Made by a program: the position numbers and the translations under genes
Shown: positions 51,888 to 62,435 of the stretch, piece after piece
Layout: every line of letters starts with the position of its first letter
Position numbering within the stretch: position 1 is the stretch's first letter
Notes under the pieces: generated by a model
Told to the model about the DNA's origin: nothing
Seen by the model: the letters and a program-made list of their open reading frames with translations, nothing else
Databases searched by the model: none
DNA from: Priapulus caudatus
Taxonomy: Eukaryota > Priapulida > Priapulimorpha > Priapulimorphida > Priapulidae
Reading direction: 5' to 3'
DNA length: 64,000 bases
Assembly: GCF_000485595.1 (NCBI RefSeq)
Contig: NW_014577151.1
Location: forward strand, 492,139-556,138

Positions 51888-51991
51888 GTTCTCTACATGA
51901 ACAAGATATTAACAGACTAACCTCGGGCGATCAGGTATTCTTCGAAGCCTTCGCTCTTGTCCAGAATGTAGCTTCCCGTAAAGTTTGCCAT
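49491..51991 (-). CDS. Fatty-acid-binding protein (FABP family), complete, four exons
   Basis: A 134-aa cytosolic lipid carrier of the intracellular lipid-binding protein family. Exons in coding order: 51991-51922, 51009-50834, 50091-49984, 49541-49491. The protein starts MANFTGSYILDKSEGFEEYL, continues through the helix-turn-helix segment, DVPRPDGQVMK, TTLTLDGKKAVMEQIDGK, VIVRDLQADGSIVA and ends TMTSNGVTATRRFKKK. Lengths and phases (70, 176, 108, 51 bp; intron phases 1, 0, 0) match the canonical vertebrate FABP gene, whose first two coding exons also total 246 bp. R108 and R129 align with the carboxylate-binding arginines; the partner tyrosine of R-x-Y is Phe131 here. Intron 2 uses a GC donor. 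It lies convergent with NLK. A TTTAAATA about 85 bp upstream of the start could be a TATA-like element. Which FABP subtype it is cannot be told. Confidence 0.95.
49646..49805. repeat. (AT)n then (GA)n microsatellite in FABP intron 3
   Basis: A TA tract of about 55 bp followed by GA/GAA repeats. Frames reading YIYIY... and ERERE... are artefacts. Confidence 0.97.
49984..50091 (-). CDS. FABP exon 3
   Basis: 108 bp, phase 0 on both sides, after GTCTCGCAG and before GTAAGT: TTLTLDGKKAVMEQIDGK, GVKEVIVRDLQADGSIVA. Two codons longer than the usual 102 bp. Confidence 0.96.
50834..51009 (-). CDS. FABP exon 2 (GC donor)
   Basis: 176 bp after ATGTTCAG: GISAEKAKAGAAAATQM, DIEHSGDQMKIRVCAGDT, EISNLTHTIGKQLDVPRP and DGQVMK. 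It must end at AAG|GCAAGT, because the frame and the conserved K|x phase-0 junction both require it and the only nearby GT would break the frame. Confidence 0.93.
51135..51175. mobile_element. Short hairpin element, TCAGGAGT subfamily (copy 6)
   Basis: TCAGGAGTTAATAAAGACA pairs with TGTCTTTATTAACTCCCTGA (one bulge) around a 2-nt loop, embedded in TATATA. Arms resemble the element at 16699-16739 in the outer part. Confidence 0.78.
51290..51895. repeat. Compound (CT)n/(CA)n/(CACG)n microsatellite
   Basis: CT tracts flank a CA/CGCA block (51440-51600); the right CT tract (51680-51880) is nearly pure. The long Leu/Ser-rich frame is an artefact. Confidence 0.97.
51922..51991 (-). CDS. FABP exon 1 (start)
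   Basis: 70 bp: ATG at 51991-51989, MANFTGSYILDKSEGFEEYL then IAR and one base of Gly, donor GTTAGT. Beginning with M-A-x-F-x-G-x-Y/W-x-L is the FABP signature start. Confidence 0.95.
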
Positions 51992-53423
51992 CGTCGAGAT
52001 CGATTTACCGAAAATTTAAAATTGAACAATCTTAGAGCAGCAGGCAAGGTGTGAAATCTCCTACCTTCATTGATATTTAAACATCTGGCCCGTACCATCT
52101 TGGGTAGTCTATGGGGAGGGGCAATCATTAGGAGGAGTCTAGATATCGGGCGCCTAATGCATTTGGATTTGCATTCCGTTTCTATTAGATGTGGGCGAAT
52201 GTTCTAGCAAGGACGAGCTGACGATATTCTGCAACTCCTAGATGGGATGCGTAGGGATGTGTAGGTCCCGTATACCCTTTCGCACACCCCGAACTCCACA
52301 CTCTTCGATATGCGTGCAGTGAAAACCTTTGGCCCTACGGCAAGCCAACGTGACTCACAAGGATGGGCTCTTAGGAAACTCTGTCCCAACCCCCCTATAC
52401 CCGCGTTTTCGTTTTCAGGCAACAGCCAAGGTTCATTGTGATACATAGAGACAGGGGTCTTTAAATCACTCGAATAAATCAATCGGACACGTCAGGCGGA
52501 ACCTATGGCAGCACCGGGGTTTATACTCGGTTATATAGTGTCGTAAACATAAGGACTAGTTTAGTAGGCAGATTGTGCCTGCTCGCTGTTTACACACAGT
52601 CTACGAACAACGGTATCGGTGCGCTGAAATACAAAGCCAAATAGACGATTATCCGGGTACAAAGACCGTATCTGGGTGAAAATTTAAGAAAAGGAAAAAA
52701 TAACGGTAGCACAGCAACGGACTTGGTGGGACACTCGCCACCTCAATATGCTACAGAGGAAGATAACGTCAGCATAGGCCTGACGAGTTAACAAGCTTAT
52801 GTCGCAATATTTAGCTGCGCCTTTATTTTTTATCCGCGCTATCAGACGATATATATGCAATATCGCTGCCGTTCGATGCAGTTGTTTGTATAGAAGTGGC
52901 AATAGCAATAGCTAACATAGTAAAAGAACACTTAGCAACGCTTTATGAGCCATATCATTTGAATCATAATTTATACTCTTGCAGAAAACGAGCCGTTATC
53001 ATCCGATCAGAAGATAGGACAGCCTAATTATCATTTAATAGCACCGATTATATTCTAGGCGTCTGGTTGTTTCAAGCTGCCCTAGATCAAATGAAATAGA
53101 GGTTTTTGAAGGCGCTGCATTACTGATAAAGAGCTATTACTACTTTTCATACGAATCTGGGATGTTCTCTCAGTTAATTTTACGTCGCTATTTTATCGTA
53201 GTTAATAATATTATTATATCGGTATATTAATATGCAATAGTCTCAATGAACTGTCTATATCTGTTTGGCTCTATACGTGAATATATATTGATTTGAAGGC
53301 TTGTATTTATAATAGAATGAAAGTGTCAATGACACTGTAGCTCACCACAAAAAAGGACACACATGAGTGAGTGAGAAGAAGTCAGTTTTAATTGAGCAAC
53401 CATCGACGTACATTATAGAAACG
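51992..53423. other. FABP upstream region, no gene recognised
   Basis: It should contain the FABP promoter. I see no exon. The open frame at 52204-52482 (minus) has no family signature. Confidence 0.5.
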
Positions 53424-53462
53424 AAGAGTATATATGGGAGAACTCTCATTATATACTCTTGA
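53424..53462. repeat. Short hairpin related to the TCAAGAG family (copy 3, imperfect)
   Basis: GAAGAGTATATATGGGAG / CTCTCATTATATACTCTTG forms an imperfect stem; only the right end keeps the full CTCTTGA. No target duplication seen. Confidence 0.5.
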
Positions 53463-54069
53463 TAATTATGTGTAATTTTTTATGTGAAAATATATGTTTG
53501 AGATGTAAAAGTCAGAGATGTGGGCGAGTGATGGCGTTATACCTAAATGATCGCCATTTAACGTTTTTATAATATTCAGATTTAGGCACTGCCTAAAAGC
53601 GGAGCTCCCGATGTGTAACGTGTAAGATTGGGAGGATAAGCTTATTCCACGTAGCTGCTATATACCACGTGACAACGGTGTTTCCCTGCCCATAACACAA
53701 GGTTTGTCAAAGGTTAATTGGTTGTATGGAAGTGTTTACTTCGTATGGGTTTTTCTAGGCGGTAGTACACGGTTGCCATCTGTATATCGCAATAATAATT
53801 TATAAACCAAAATGAATCACAATTTGTGACGGTAGATGGCGCTATACCCGCTTTGATGTTTCTTAGCGATTGCGTTCGAAATAAATAGGTTATGCTGCGT
53901 TCCGACATGTTTTGTAAAACTTTACTCTAATATAGACGTTTTATCGGCAGGGTGGAGAAGAAATACCAATGCATTAAAGATATTGTCAATGAAATCTTGT
54001 AAAACGAACCAGACGAGTGTGACACCACAGACTGTTTGTTATCTGCGTGTCTATATAATATGCTATATA

Positions 54070-54425
54070 ATTGCCAAAACCTACCTAATTTGCATAAAAA
54101 AATGTAAATATTAAAACCCCTAGCCCTTATTCATTCACATACCAAAAATGAGCAAAATCCGTTGAACCTGAACTGACTAATGGCAATTCTCATTTTTGCC
54201 AAAAAATTGCCGTGGCTCTAAAGTACGTCGACTGGCGTGCTCCAAAATAGGACGTTCAATATGGGAGCATAGCAGTAACAACTATACTCAATTTCAAACA
54301 TGTGGGTCAAACGGTTCCTGAGTTCTTGCTGACCGTAGCCAAATGTTGACGGAAGGACAGACGGACGGACGTACGACAACCCATGGCAATAGCTCAGCTT
54401 GACGATGTCAAGAGGAGCTAAAAAT
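54070..54425 (+). mobile_element. Interspersed repeat fragment
   Basis: Sequence with TCAAACGGTTCCTGAGTTCT, a GACGGACGGACGTACG run and CCATGGCAATAGCTCAGCTT resembles the 3' ends of common invertebrate SINE/LINE repeats, as judged from memory. No coding frame. Confidence 0.5.
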
Positions 54426-54594
54426 ACTGTATATAAATATATAGGTATATATTCATCTTCATTGTATTTATATGATGTTACCCTGTATTTAACATATGTA
54501 GATATATAGGCCTATGTATGCAAAAATGCTTGAATCCTGAACAAATGGCTTCATCATTAAGATCTTTCATTGAGTTCCTGTTCAATCAGTTAAC

Positions 54595-54672
54595 ACACAC
54601 ACACACACGCGCGCGCACGCACGCGCGCACGCACGCACACACGCACACACACACACACACACACACACGCAC
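54595..54672. repeat. (CA)n/(CGCA)n microsatellite
   Basis: CA tract interrupted by CGCGCGCACGCACG. Confidence 0.97.
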
Positions 54673-55309
54673 TCAAAAGTATCATATTGGTAAAATCATA
54701 CAATAAACCATACAGCTTACATTATTAACTTATATATCTTTTACTGTAAAACTACAATACTTTACAATCAAATATAAAAAAACACCACCATCTTCTGTAC
54801 CGAAAATAGTTCACATTTCACGGTGATATCAGAAACTTTCTACAAAAATACTGATCGCTGGGTATCATAAAGCACCAACATGTCATAAACTTCAGTCTGT
54901 CTACTATCGCCTGTAGACTATATATCTTCTACTGGTTACCTTGACAACATTTGTATCGACTGTTCTATTTGCTTCCCACCCAATCACGCGCAACGGCCTA
55001 CCACCATACCTTTTTCCTGTTGCTTACTACTAACGTGTCTCGAGCGTAGCTGCATAACGAATGAGTCAGTCACTCACGCCAGTAGACAGACAATCGACGG
55101 AATACACGAACCAAGAAGATTTCACAACCATCTCAACGCGCGCACACTGTTTCGGCAAAGTGACCTCTCGTTCTTCGATCGCGACATGACTGACCAACAC
55201 AGGGCACATGTACAGTTCTCATCACTGGCTTCATAAGCGTAATGTAAACGCTTCGTACTTCCTGCTGCGTGCGAGATCAAGTACTCCGCGATGGTCCGGC
55301 GGCGGCAAT

Positions 55310-55560
55310 GATGGTACGATGACGATGATGAGACGATGACGATGATGAGACGATGACGATGATGAGACGATGATGATGATGAGACGATGATGATGATGAG
55401 ACGATGACGATGATGAGACGATGACGATGATGATGGAATGGATGAAGACAGTACGATGGCAATGATGGCGACAATGCTAATGGTATGATGATGAGGATGA
55501 TGATGATGATGATGACGACGATAACGATGGCGGGAAGATAAAGATGATGATGGCATGACG
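55310..55560. repeat. Minisatellite (GATGAGACGATGACGAT)n
   Basis: About six copies of an 18-21 bp unit grade into ATGATGATG. Ser/His/Ile-rich minus-strand frames are artefacts. Confidence 0.93.
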
Positions 55561-56642
55561 ACAGTGACGAAAAAGATACTGGCACAATGACGATAATGGT
55601 ACAAGACCGCACAGTAACGAACCCTTTAAAAAAAAGACTTCTACAATCTATACCCCGGCCAGTACACGTCAAGCAGCCGATTGATGCCAGCACCACGTTT
55701 TATGGCGTAACATCTGCTTGCTCTCGCGAGTAAGCCGCGTACGAGTAAATAGTAATTGGGACGACATTACAAATCTCATGACCTGTTAAGGCACATTGCT
55801 TCAGGTAACGTGAGCAGGTAAACTAGGATGTGGACGGAAGTCCACACTGACAACTAGAAATACTCGAGTAACCGAGAGAGAGGATAGTAAGAGTTAGGTA
55901 AAAACATAGAAGTATAGTGGTAATCGTTACGAGAGAGAGAGAGAGAGTGTGTGTGAGGGGGGGGGGGAGGAGGAGACAGAGGCAGAAACAAAGGATGAGG
56001 AATGGTGAGGTGTCACCTCAATATATGATGAATTGCACTTGCGATTTGGGAAATACTACAGTTGGTATAAACTTGTGTGTCTAGCTGTGCCATTGCACTG
56101 CATGCCAAACTACTGCTCCTTGATACACGGCTACCCATCATTGCTGGATGCAGCCTGAAATAGCCAGTCTGAACAACATAACTAGTGCACAGATATAGAA
56201 TTGGCTGATCACAACCTGAAATAGCTAGTCTAGACAACATAGCTTACGAAATATTAACCGAAAAAACCCAACTCGCTTGAATTTTTCACACCGTCTTAAG
56301 GTGCCACGCTGACAGTGGAGTCGATAGCAGTGATAAACGTGGTCTTTTGTACAGGTAGGAACTAAGTGTGCTCCCTTAACAACACCTCTACGATGACATG
56401 ACCTGGGTTTGTACGACAACCCATCTGCAAGAGTAACTGCAGAATAATAAAAGGTATAGACAAATTAAAATATCTGGTGAGAGTGAATTTGTAAAATGTT
56501 ACCGAACACGTGCATACACATCACACAAACACACATCTACACACGCACACTCATGCACGCACGCACGCACCCATACCAATACTGTACATGTACACCTTCT
56601 ATAATATACTCCTCTTGCATGCGACCAAGCGTAAGATAATAA
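55561..56642. other. No gene recognised
   Basis: A short (GA)n/(GT)n tract lies at 55930-55980. No exon or RNA gene is supported. Confidence 0.5.
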
Positions 56643-56743
56643 CAAGAGTAAAATAATAAGTGGGTTATTATCTTACTCTTAAAATAATAAGTGGGTTATT
56701 ATCTTACTCTTAAAATAATAAGTGGGTTATTATCTTACTCTTG
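56643..56743. repeat. Tandem palindromic array related to the TCAAGAG hairpins (copy 8)
   Basis: Three tandem copies of AAAATAATAAGTGGGTTATT + ATCTTACTCTT. Each unit is itself a palindrome (AAGAGTAAAATAATAA / TTATTATCTTACTCTT, loop GTGGG), and the whole array starts CAAGAG and ends CTCTTG. Confidence 0.88.
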
Positions 56744-57129
56744 CATACGACCTATGTTTCGGTATACAACAATAGATTACAGAAGATGCCTTAGAGTTCA
56801 ACTCCAATCATTGCTCTTTCGCAAAGCAACTCTAGATCTACTGCATCCCCACACGGGATGCCTCGATTCTTCTTAGATACACGCGAGAGCTGCACCAGTG
56901 CTGTTCCGGGAAGTGCCCGCACTCCACCTCGCAAAATAAACACTTCGAATCACACACACGCAAGCAGAAAACACCAGATTCAACCGCACTCGGCTCTTCT
57001 TGGTAGTCACAACTCGAATTTTGGCACGAATGCTCAGCGAGAAATCAGATGGAAACCAAAATGTTTTGATCAGACATTCAGAGAACATAATTCCATGGGA
57101 ATACAACACGTTACATGGAACACAAAACA

Positions 57130-58165
57130 AGTTCCGTGGAACAATAATGTATTCGCATTAAATAGGTTCCTTTGACTGGATGCGCAGAATAATAGGCACT
57201 GGGGATTTCAAGGCATAATTGGAAGTATAAATTTAGTGCAAATTGAAGCATAATTGGAAGCATAATTGTAGCATAAATCAGAGCATACATGGAAGCTTAA
57301 TTGTAGTGTTAAGAGGTAACCAAATCGACAATGAGTGTTTTATCTTCTGATGCGATCTAGCACACCCTTCTTTTGACGTGAGCTCACTCTCTCGCCACGC
57401 GCGAGTATCGCTCTCGTTTCGCCGACAATAAATAGAGCTGTCCACTTGTCAGCACGAAATTTATGTCAAGCGCATCAGACTATTTACAACCAAGATAAGC
57501 GCATGAACGACATAGACAAGCGAAATCAGTGATCTAATCTCTGACGTCAGAGACGCCTTCTGTCTGACAGGGGTTTCTGCGTGCCGACGACCCTGCGACA
57601 ATACTATCGCAAACAACTACAGATTCTTGAAGATTATTTTGAAACAAGGCACGGGATTGCTCAACCCGTAGAACCAATAAACAACAGGACCTACGAGATA
57701 TCTGGGTAGAAACAACCCTATATATAAAAACCACTCGCAATAAATCACAAAAATTGCTGTTGCTCTTCATTGTATAGTTCCATAGAGGTATATGCTTAGG
57801 CTACGTTGTACTTCAAGGTTCCCCTCACCCCCCCCCCTCCCACGCAACACACAATCACACGGATTGATGTGGTGCATTGGATAGTATTGCCGCAGGGCCT
57901 TGCAAAGCGAAAAGTTTGCTACGCAGCAATAATGGAACAATAACGTATTCGCATGAAATAGGCTCCTCGAACTTTTGCAACGTCATTTGACTTTGCAAAA
58001 TGATAGGCACTTGGGATTTCAAGACATAATTGGACGTATAAACTCAGTAAAATAATAATGTATTCGCATGAAATAGGTTCCTCGAACTTTTGCAACATCC
58101 TTTGACTTTGCAGAATGATAGGCACTGGGGATTTCAATGCATAATTAGACGTATAAATTAAGCGT
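57130..58165. repeat. ~105-bp repeat, three copies (two in tandem)
   Basis: The unit has AATGTATTCGCATGAAATAG, GTTCCTCGAACTTTTGCAAC, GATAGGCACTGGGGATTTCA and GACGTATAAA. Copies are at about 57140-57240 (partly deleted), 57945-58040 and 58045-58160. Confidence 0.88.
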
Positions 58166-58599
58166 AAATTAAGGCACCAGAATGCAGCAGGTTAGTGGAC
58201 GGTAGCCGACCCTGTGTGGCAGAAGGACGTGCGTTGAATTTGACGCTTTCCGCTGAATCGTGATTCAGTGACGAGATCAAGCTAATAAACATTAGAATCA
58301 AAACTGTGATAGAGAAGGCATAACCAAGGAAAGGATGACGATGATGATGAATACAGACACAAAGAAACAAAGAGCGAGAACAGCCAAGAGTGACAAAAAG
58401 GGAAGAGATAGTGAGATAAAAAGAGAGAAAGAATGGGGCGGAGAAAGGGAGACAGAAAGAAACAGGAGGAACATGGATATGTAGAATAGGAATGAGTATG
58501 ACAGTGCAAAACACAATTCACAGCTTTTCCTGCATTCCTACCAGAAATGCCACAGTTATCCCTCTGGTATCCCCCAGAGATCCTCCAGGTATTCTCTGT

Positions 58600-58650
58600 C
58601 TACAACTCTTCAAAGAAGGCAACTCGTGCCCTAGTAGTGCCAGACCGGAT
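58600..58650 (-). CDS. NF2: NF2 terminal exon
   Basis: 51 bp after [24 protein letters not shown] then [11 protein letters not shown] is identical to the end of the long human merlin isoform. Confidence 0.96.
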   Translation of the reverse strand: MRSGTTRARVAFFEEL

Positions 58651-61582
58651 CTGAAAACACAAACAGAAAAGCAATCACTCTTCTTTGTACAAGACCAATG
58701 TCTATTTAGGAGTTGACTGAGTGAATGACTCACTTATTTCATAAACGATCTCCCCTCTACTTATTTGCAAAACACCCAAACCCATTTTCAAACAATCATC
58801 ATAACAATCTTGTAGCAGTTCGCTAAATGATACACTCAAGTAACCACCCAAGCACTGTCCACTTAGACAATCTTACTGTAATAGCTACTGCGTCAATTGC
58901 CGCTCAGAGGGACTTACCTTTTTCAAGGTGATGAACTTCGTTTCGCCATTCTGGTGATTCTCTTCGTGTAATCTGTCCATGCTCGTCTGTCTGTCCTCTA
59001 ACTTCAGCTCTTCAATCTCAGACTTCAGATCATTTAGCTGATCTTGCAGACTCCGACTTCTCTCCACATACTCAACCCTGCGATACAAGGAACGCGAGAT
59101 TTTAGACACGCTCCATGCAACAACGCTGTGCAATGACGAAAACCATCACGAACCGATGCCAAAATCAAGCTCGATATGTGGCAATATATTGGTGAAAGAC
59201 ACGTAAGAGTGTCATTTCAAGGGGTAGTGTGAAAACCGTGTTCTCACATACTATGACGAGATACAGTACGAATATAGTGTAGGACATATCCAACTATGAC
59301 ATAAAGGATATTTTGCATTCCTCCTCACTCCAAGTCAACAAATAATTTTTTTAATTCTGAAATCGTGATGTCAACAACATTGTATGAAGTAATAAGATAT
59401 CTGATGACGTGCGCTAAATGCCACTACAGTACGCTGTGTCACGATAATATTTACGTAAAATTTTACGAGTGAAATGTGAGCTGAAACTGCTGTTGCGCGT
59501 GACCAGTGTATCACACACCTGTGAGGGAAACCAAATCTTACACTCACGTTAGTGTTAAGATAGTATCTACCAATTCTGCGAGACAGCCCAATGACAGAAC
59601 AAACAGTGACGAGTATACACCACATAGATCCTCCCAAGCATGCCATGCTTGACACCAAGGGAGGCGCCATCGCAAAACACATAAGTGAAGAACGTAGTTA
59701 CCGTTCTCTCTCGATCTCGAGTGAGAGGTCCTCGATGGCCATGTCTTGTTCCATCATCAGCTCCGTCGTCTCCCCCGCGCTGCCGGCGTCGTCATGACAC
59801 AGGTCCTCCTCCGCTACGACAGGGAGACTGACGGACGTGATGCCGGACAGTCCACTAGGTGGCACCACAAAGCTGCTAGCCTGAACGGCGTAGTCGTTCC
59901 TTGGCACCGAGTACTGCAAGGGGCGACAGTGACGAGTTGAATTATTTACACGTATAATTACTGATATTATCAACAATATTAGCTTCATCTTGAGCAATAG
60001 CATCGGTATCACCATTATGACGACTACGACAATCATCACCATCATCACGACTATAATTAGCACCATTATCTTTATAATTACTACCAATACTACCGTTATC
60101 AAATGATATATAGATACTAATGGCCACAGCTTAGGCTAAAAAATATAATACATCTATGTGCAAGGTGCAGTGCAAGCACAGATCTTCACAGATTACTCAC
60201 AGTAAACCCAGCGCTCTCAGCCAGTGATGCCAGCCTGTCTCTTGCCACCTTCTCCGCTATTCGCGCTTTGATCAGTTCTTCTTTAAGCATGTCTGCCTCC
60301 TGTGCTCTAAATAAAGCAAACATACAAATATGTATACAAACAAAACACTATTGCATGGTTTTGTTGGGTTCACAGTTTTGTACACCTTGAAAAATAAGGT
60401 CTTGTTACTCGAGACCAATTTGATTTTCTCAGTACATAAGACTCTGGCTGCCATCCCCACAACGCATTAATTATATGTGTGTGTGCGTGCTATGTGTGTG
60501 TGCGTGCATGTGTGTATAAGTAAATATATCTGTCTCTCTCTTGCTATATTCATACCTTTGTTCAGAGTCTTCTACCATCTGTCGTGCAATCATCTCTGCC
60601 TCTCTCGCCTTCTGTTCCATAAGCATTTTTTCCTCTTCGGTCTGAAAAAAAAACAGTGAACTCATTTCAAGCATGCCTAAACATTAGATGGGGCCACATG
60701 TGGTCGATTGCTCATTATATGTATTCACAATGCACCGCAAATTAAAGCCTGTTAAGCATATTACTTGAAAGCTTAGGGTAACCTTAGCAGGTTAAATATA
60801 GCTATCCAATCACACCACCTACAAAATATCTGAACTAATCATTCCTAATATATGTTCCTTGTGTTCACCCCTAAAGGCATTTGATTTTATCATACTATTT
60901 TCTTTACATTGTATAACTTTAGCCATCTCTGATATATAATTTAAACCCAAAGTTCTAAATGTACACAGAAATGCTTACACTAATTCTGTCCTTCTTGCAA
61001 ACATGTACATGTACATTTATACGTTATATGTACACATAACACCAATGTCGAAACGACCGTGTGACGCATGTACTGTTAGTTGCTATCAACACACCTGTAC
61101 GTATACACACCCTCATACATTTACAGATCTGCCAACCTGTGATTCATGAAAATAGTAAGGTTTTTCTTTTCTTGCAGCAGGTGGCCATTTTGTTTGTATG
61201 TTATGCGCGCAATGAATGATGGGACTAACTCTAGATCACGCAAGAACAACGTGAACGCGTGATCCAATATGGCTGCGCCCACAATCGCCAGATATTTCTC
61301 GGCTCACAATGTAAAAAACACATTAATTTCCAAGTCGTAAAAAGTTTTTTCAGTTTGATCGTACATTCGTAAAAACATATTGGAATTAGTAAGGAATACG
61401 AAAAAATCGTAAGAGTTGGCAAGGTCTGCGTTTATCGTCGCATGCCGTACCTTTATCGCACCTATCTGCACCCGCTGCATCTCGACCTCGGCCTCGGCGG
61501 CTTTCTGTGTGAGGAGAAGAGCTTCCTCCTCCGCCACCTTCGCCTTCTCTGCCAGCAGATCTATCGTCTTCTCTGCCTGTCG
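58600..61582 (-). CDS. NF2: Merlin (NF2 homologue), C-terminal six exons
   Basis: Merlin is the ERM-related FERM protein that links membrane and cortical actin to the Hippo pathway. Exons in coding order: 61582-61451, 60641-60556, 60306-60201, 59913-59702, 59077-58918, 58650-58600. They sum to 747 bp (248 aa plus TAG), join in frame with consensus GT-AG sites and contain no stop. The first three encode the end of the alpha-helical coiled coil ([49 protein letters not shown]). The fourth is a less conserved linker ending [12 protein letters not shown]. The fifth reads [36 protein letters not shown] and the last ends RVAFFEEL, the merlin C-terminus that contacts the FERM domain; moesin/ezrin/radixin end differently. 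The FERM domain and earlier exons lie beyond the right edge. The serine aligned with the PAK/PKA site of human merlin is present, but its basic -2/-3 residues are not. Confidence 0.95.
58918..59077 (-). CDS. NF2: NF2 exon ([11 protein letters not shown]...)
   Basis: 160 bp after TATCGCAG and before [59 protein letters not shown]. Phase 2 in, phase 0 out. Confidence 0.96.
59078..59701 (-). other. NF2: NF2 intron
   Basis: Unique-looking DNA with no additional exon or repeat that I can define. Confidence 0.8.
59702..59913 (-). CDS. NF2: NF2 exon (linker and LSLEIERER)
   Basis: 212 bp after [44 protein letters not shown], then acidic [18 protein letters not shown] and [17 protein letters not shown]. 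Donor GTAACT. Confidence 0.93.
60201..60306 (-). CDS. NF2: NF2 exon (coiled-coil end)
   Basis: 106 bp: [36 protein letters not shown] before GTGAGT. The first base after TTTAG completes Arg. Confidence 0.93.
60556..60641 (-). CDS. NF2: NF2 exon ([17 protein letters not shown])
   Basis: 86 bp after a T-rich tract ending [33 protein letters not shown] before GTATGA. It aligns with the RTEEEKRLLEQK...AEESERR segment of human merlin. Confidence 0.95.
60642..61450 (-). other. NF2: NF2 intron
   Basis: Unique-looking DNA with no further exon recognised. Confidence 0.75.
61451..61582 (-). CDS. NF2: NF2 exon (coiled coil), first one seen
   Basis: 132 bp, phase 0 on both sides, after TTATTGCAG and before [50 protein letters not shown]. 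Confidence 0.93.
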
Positions 61583-62094
61583 CTGCAATAACCCGCAACA
61601 GCCTTGTCACTCACGATCGCCACATGAGCACACTTCACATCACGGTTCCACATCCCTAATGGTCCCTCAACAGAGCACAACAGACTTACCCGTGGTGGTG
61701 CAACAGGCCTGTCACTCTCGGCATACATACAGTATAGACTGTAGCATACATAACTTATAAGCATATACAAATATATAAGTAAATACATATTATATTAAAA
61801 AAACACAACTGAACATTAAAATGAGGGTGAGTGATGCACGGAAAATATCAATCATAGATGCCTGCACTAGGTTTCAAGTTAACGAATGTCAATAATTACT
61901 GGAGTTCTTCAACCGAATTCGCATGCTATACTAAACTGCACACCATGGCTTCCTGACTATACTAAACTGCACACCATGGCTTCCTGAAGGGGGGGGGGTT
62001 ACAACAACATATGAGAATAGCAGCGATCCTGGAGAGCAAATGTATCCACACATATCACGTGCAAGCAGTAGCTATGTCATTGGCAGTGTGCTAT
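61583..62094. other. NF2 intron, left part
   Basis: A 25-bp sequence containing CTATACTAAACTGCACACCA is duplicated in tandem at 61926-61985, followed by a G run. No exon found. Confidence 0.7.
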
Positions 62095-62435
62095 CACGTG
62101 TCTAGGGCTTTCCTCCCATGTGAGTTAGCTTGTGTCTTGAGATTTGCTGGTTGACTGCAGCTGTAGTCAATCGTATCACATGCATAGCGTTTCCCTCCTG
62201 TATGAATGCCCTAGTGTTGCTTAAGAAATATAGATGACGTACATTTGTACTCGCATTTGTCACATGCTTAAGGATTTTCGCCTGTGTGAATGCGCTTGTG
62301 TTCCTTGAGGCGAGTCATACTAGAGCATCTATAATCACACATATCACACGCATATGGTTTCTCTCCCGTGTGAGTGCGCTTGTGTGCCTTAAGATTGTAT
62401 AGTTGAGTGCACCTGTAGTCACATGTGTCACACTT
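62095..62435 (-). pseudogene. Downstream C2H2 zinc-finger remnants after the stop
   Basis: In the same frame as the upstream array: KCDTCDYRCTQLYNLKAHKR, ACDMCDYRCSSMTRLKEH, ACDKCEYKCTSSIFLKQ and a degenerate ACDTIDYSCSQPANLK. Stops replace the Tyr after GEKP/GENP in the linkers, and one stop lies within the H-x3-H part. The last finger has lost a zinc cysteine. Confidence 0.85.

Larger units (their letters stand above)
51010..51921 (-). other. FABP intron 1
   Basis: Contains a short hairpin element (51135-51175) inside TA-rich DNA and a long compound microsatellite (51290-51895). Confidence 0.85.

Noticed and set aside
51219-51920. 220-residue plus-strand and 137-residue minus-strand frames
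   Set aside because: Compound CT/CA microsatellite inside FABP intron 1.
55122-55696. Ser/His/Ile-rich minus-strand frames of 139-160 aa
   Set aside because: They follow the GATGAC minisatellite.
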